Below the pieces are notes generated by a model, which saw nothing but the letters and a program-made list of their open reading frames with translations, made no database searches and had not been told where the DNA came from. Positions 60,721 to 64,000 of a stretch of DNA of 64,000 nt are shown one piece after another (position 1 is the stretch's first letter; each line of letters opens with the position of its first letter). Position numbers and translations under genes: made by a program. The DNA is taken from assembly GCA_944470555.2 (NCBI GenBank), contig OX104129.1, positions 44,735,998 through 44,799,997 of the forward strand, written 5' to 3'. The stretch is from Heterobilharzia americana. Taxonomy: Eukaryota > Platyhelminthes > Trematoda > Strigeidida > Schistosomatidae.

Positions 60721-61499
60721 TGTCACTTCGAACCAACGGCACGTTCTGCCCCACCGAACGCGGTGATCAAAAACAGAAACCCTACACCACATGACAGCAT
60801 GAAATTTATATTTTTAAATACTCTATAGAAAAAGGATATACAACGAAAGCCATAGCAAAGGAAGTTAAGTAGGGAGAAACATGAACATAGAAAACACTCT
60901 CCTTGTTGAAATTCTCGCTCTCTCCGCCTGCTGCTTTGTCTGTTTTTTTCTCGTTGTAGAAAAGTAATTCGGTTCTAAGCGTTGACTTTGTTGCCATCGA
61001 TAATTAATTACTTAAGGAACAGACCATGGCTGAAACTACCCTTCATGGAGGGTAGCCAGCTTTACAAAGTTCAGAAGACCCAACTACAACATGCAGAAAT
61101 AAAAAATGTTCACTGGACTGCAACTTCATGATTATCAAAATCCAGGATTAACTCAATATAAAAGTGACCAGTAAAGTCCAACACTTCCCAACTGCGAGGC
61201 TGTCACGACCCATGAAAATGGCGTACAAGATGTTCTGGAAGTCCATCTGGCGCATTCAAGCAAGTCTATTGCTTCTGGGTGCTGGAGTTGGAAAAGTAAA
61301 GACATTTGACTTTCAGCCATAATATTCATCAAGATTATGAATCTTTGTTGTGGAATGGTGTTAACATGGATGAATTATAGAGTCCTGGAATCGTCAATGA
61401 AGTACAATATGTAAACAATCCATAAACTTTTCATCATTATCTCAAGCAAAAAGTATGAACTGGTACAGAGAAAGTATTAGCCTCAAGCTTCATTTTTCT
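60721..61499. other. unassigned DNA
   Basis: No recognised gene. The short minus frame at 60,806-60,997 has no support. Confidence 0.45.
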
Positions 61500-62470
61500 C
61501 CAGGTAAATAAATAAATAAATAAATAAATGTTTTATTCTCGTGTTAAAAAAGGATTTTAACATGAGAGAAGCCAGTTTACAGGCTTCATCACGTTGATAC
61601 ATGTCAAAATGTCTACAAGACTTAAGTCCTGAGTGGTACTGATGGAATGTCATTAAACTCAGTTTTTAAAAAACTGCCGAAGGTCCTGCTAGTTATGAAA
61701 TGAACGAGGAAATATTATTTTACAGCGTACATAGGGCACTAAAGTTTAGATAATAGTAAATGTCGCCTTCATTTAACAGGCTTAACATGAGGGATACTAG
61801 TTTACAAGCACCGTCAAATTCATAACTTTTGAAAGTATCTAGTATTAAATAATTTACATATCAAGTCATTAGTGTGCATAATCTTATTGAAATTTGCTGA
61901 AATTCATGAGACGGATGTGGATTGCCATCTCCCATCACATAGATAGGTTCCATTATCAATATCAGAAGCGCGCAGTGTTCAAAATTTGCGTTGTAACCAA
62001 CCGACGTTGTTAGTCCATTCGCGTAGTCTGCTGATTAGTAATATAATAGTTTGTTACTCAGAATGATCGTCAGTTTTTAGTTTGCTAACCACAAAGGACC
62101 CAGTTATACAATCTGGAGTATCAGTAAAGTATCCACAGTTATATAACCAACGTGTGTGGCTATATCAGTGCATATCCAGGTCACCATGTTACTTTTAAAG
62201 GTGATATAGATTAATTCTGCTGGGAATACTTGTTGTATTGGGTGAAAGTAGGTGTTGAAACAGTCAACGGTCCATAGACTTCGAGCATCTTTTGTATTAG
62301 CATAGGCGGCATCATTCGAGAAGTGTATTTGACGCGTAGTAAGTTCCATATGAAAAGGTCTCTTGGTACAGCGTACTAGAAAATGTCTAGTGTGGAGCCA
62401 TTGCATGTAAGTGAGGTCCTGAGTCAAGATTTTAATTGGCCTCTGGTTTAATCATCTGTTCAGAATGCCT
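61500..62470 (-). repeat. dispersed repeat, copy B, with (AAAT)n end
   Basis: Starts at an (aaat)n run (61,504-61,530), then ttttattctcgtgttaaaaa and aacatgagagaagccag. It follows the copy at 49.5-50.48 kb over its whole length with many substitutions and small indels. The minus frame 62,427-62,104 (107 codons) is only partly open in the other copy, so coding is doubtful. The microsatellite end is the 3' end of a minus-oriented element. Confidence 0.65.
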
Positions 62471-62598
62471 CTGCTAGTAATACTGTTGGGAATGGTCGGA
62501 CGGTTCGTCGCAAGAGAAATCATGACGAGTAGGCGAGTTAATCTTGAAGATGGTCCAGAATTTGCGAAAGAGCGGGAGTAGTCCAATAATTATTGGCG

Positions 62599-62677
62599 TC
62601 AATGAGCAGGTGTTATTCCCATAAAGTAATCACGTTCAGACTGAATTTGAACATCAAATGTCGACTTGCAGCTGTTT
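62599..62677 (-). CDS. possible terminal exon of an unidentified gene
   Basis: On the minus strand an outstanding polypyrimidine tract and acceptor (tctttccccatctgcag) precede a 26-codon open run: N-S-C-K-S-T-F-D-V-Q-I-Q-S-E, then M-G-I-T-P-A-H and TGA. No donor-bearing upstream exon is evident between 62.7 and 64.0 kb. The plus frame at 62,593-62,901 covers it but has no support. Confidence 0.35.
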
Positions 62678-64000
62678 CTGCAGATGGGGAAAGAAAGGAG
62701 AGACACAAGCAGATATGGAAATACAGATCACTACGCTATCAAATTTGGAGAAGAGAAAGGTCCCCATCCTTTTTTTATTTATTCGGACTTGATGTACATT
62801 TTCATGCATATATGTTAAGTCAACTACATAGTCCTTTTATTATAGGGTTATCAAGTCGTTTTTTGGGAGGGGCTTGTGTGTGCCATAGTGGCTTTCAGTA
62901 ATGAACAGTACTCCTTAAGTTCATTATACGGAGAGGAGCTGGTATTCACACCCTTGTAGGTAATACCTGTAGTGTCTTGACACAACCTGGTTTTTTGTTA
63001 ATATGAGGACAGTAATTCCACTTGTCCAACTTGTAAATTTTCTGCACATTTATTCTGCCGGGATGTTCCATTATATGAATACGCAGCACCTATATCTTAC
63101 AGCGACAACGGATAGGGACTCAGATTACCCTACATGAAGATGAATGTAATTTGTACATAAGCTTATTCATACCTGTAAAAATGGTGTGTGCCTGTATATT
63201 CAGGAATAATGATAATAATTATTATTATGGCAGGATAGGGAGAAAAGGTTAAAATGCTTGAGTTGAAGGGAATTGGCTTAGCTTTGTAGCAGAGGGAAGC
63301 TCCTCAAAATCGGCGGCATTCGATCGGATAGTATTCGCCAACGGTTTTGTCTTTTGTCGCCTAAGCATGAGTGTTGGGTCGAAGACATACGGCCAAGCAT
63401 TTGTGCCAAGTTCGTATCAATGTGCCACTGTATCCCGGTCAGTCTGCGCATTCTAGTAAATTGGAAAGATTTATCCAATCTGGTCACTTTTTCACAATCC
63501 TTCCTGGACTCGCACTCGCGGGTATTCTGCAAGCCAGAGGAGTCGCGGCTGGCCTCCTAATCTGTCAAGTTGGAGTGAGGACCATTCGGGAATTTGCACC
63601 TTCCTGAACCTTCGTACTTCTGTTTGCGCATCTCTCTTTGATTTGACTATCCTTCGGCGACGCCTGAAGCATTTCGACCTTCATAATGGAATGCAATGGA
63701 AAGTGAAATTCCATGGAGTCTGTATTTACGTGATTTCCCACGGTTTCGTAAGTTCCATGAGTGACCATGAGTGACCATGAGTGTCGTCGTTTTCAACATT
63801 TCATTCTTGCCACTGCACAATCTGTAAAGTAATTTCACCCACCCATCGTATTTTGATTCCTAGGAACCACGCGTGTTAAATATTAGCAGTGTAAAGCCCA
63901 TGGACTCGAAGCTCCCTATTTGACGTGTAGATGATGGGCTTAGAATTGTGGGTTTACTCCGATGAGGTACGAAATGATCATATCGTTTGTCCAGCGTGCC
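62678..64000. other. unassigned DNA with a less AT-rich block
   Basis: 62.68-63.24 kb has no recognised gene. 63.24-63.85 kb is less AT-rich and open on both strands (63,278-63,532, 63,565-63,768 and 63,647-63,838 minus; 63,354-63,607 plus), without any motif that I know. A short tandem gtgaccatga duplication lies at 63,761-63,780. It could be an unrecognised element or an exon cluster. Confidence 0.35.

Noticed and set aside
1..64000. CRISPR arrays, operons, prophage or bacterial elements
   Set aside because: Nothing of the kind. All features fit a eukaryotic fluke genome.
1..64000. Schistosome spliced-leader RNA gene
   Set aside because: I looked for the leader's characteristic start and did not find it on either strand.

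Overview
This is a stretch of nuclear genome from a digenean fluke, most probably a schistosomatid (Schistosoma or Trichobilharzia type). The evidence is the combination of very AT-rich DNA with long (AT)n tracts, RTE- and CR1-like non-LTR retrotransposon relics, two Penelope-like elements, Smα-type SINEs that carry a tRNA-like promoter and a hammerhead ribozyme, and genes built from small exons with introns of 32-34 nt. There is no operon structure, and almost every long open frame in the second half is retrotransposon debris. Host genes appear only as short exons bounded by AG...GT signals.

Layout. 1-37 kb is an AT-rich, mostly non-coding compartment. It holds two minus-strand RTE fragments (1-1180 and 21.4-22.9 kb), a minus-strand Penelope-like element (15.6-16.8 kb), scattered tRNA-derived SINEs, two (AT)n microsatellites, and a perfect 405-bp palindrome at 32.29-33.16 kb. 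Two host genes are visible here. One is a small two-exon gene at 8.3-9.8 kb for a predicted secreted peptide of micro-exon-gene (MEG) type, with a TATA box. The other is the 3' end of a multi-exon gene at 34.9-37.0 kb on the plus strand.

37-64 kb is a retrotransposon-rich, less AT-rich compartment. A decayed CR1-like copy (37.3-39.8 kb) has a snap-back fragment of itself beside it. A plus-strand Penelope-like copy lies at 47.1-48.4 kb. Two ORF1+ORF2 (CR1/L2-like) elements stand head to head around 55.5 kb, one running left to about 51.9 kb and one running right to 60.7 kb. Several copies of a minus-oriented 3'-end module lie between and beyond them. Among these insertions sit short minus-strand exons of at least four apparently genuine genes: 42.16-42.64 kb (138 aa, three exons), 43.07-43.48 kb, 45.64-46.03 kb and 48.85-49.44 kb. 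A possible terminal exon lies at 62.6 kb.

The most interesting observations are a hammerhead ribozyme at 33,967-34,016 that keeps the whole consensus core, inside a family whose other copies here are decayed; the perfect palindrome; the MEG-like secreted-peptide gene; and the mini-intron gene at 42.2 kb. Exon calls are by eye from splice consensus, phase and open frame. Family names were assigned by recognising motifs, without any search.
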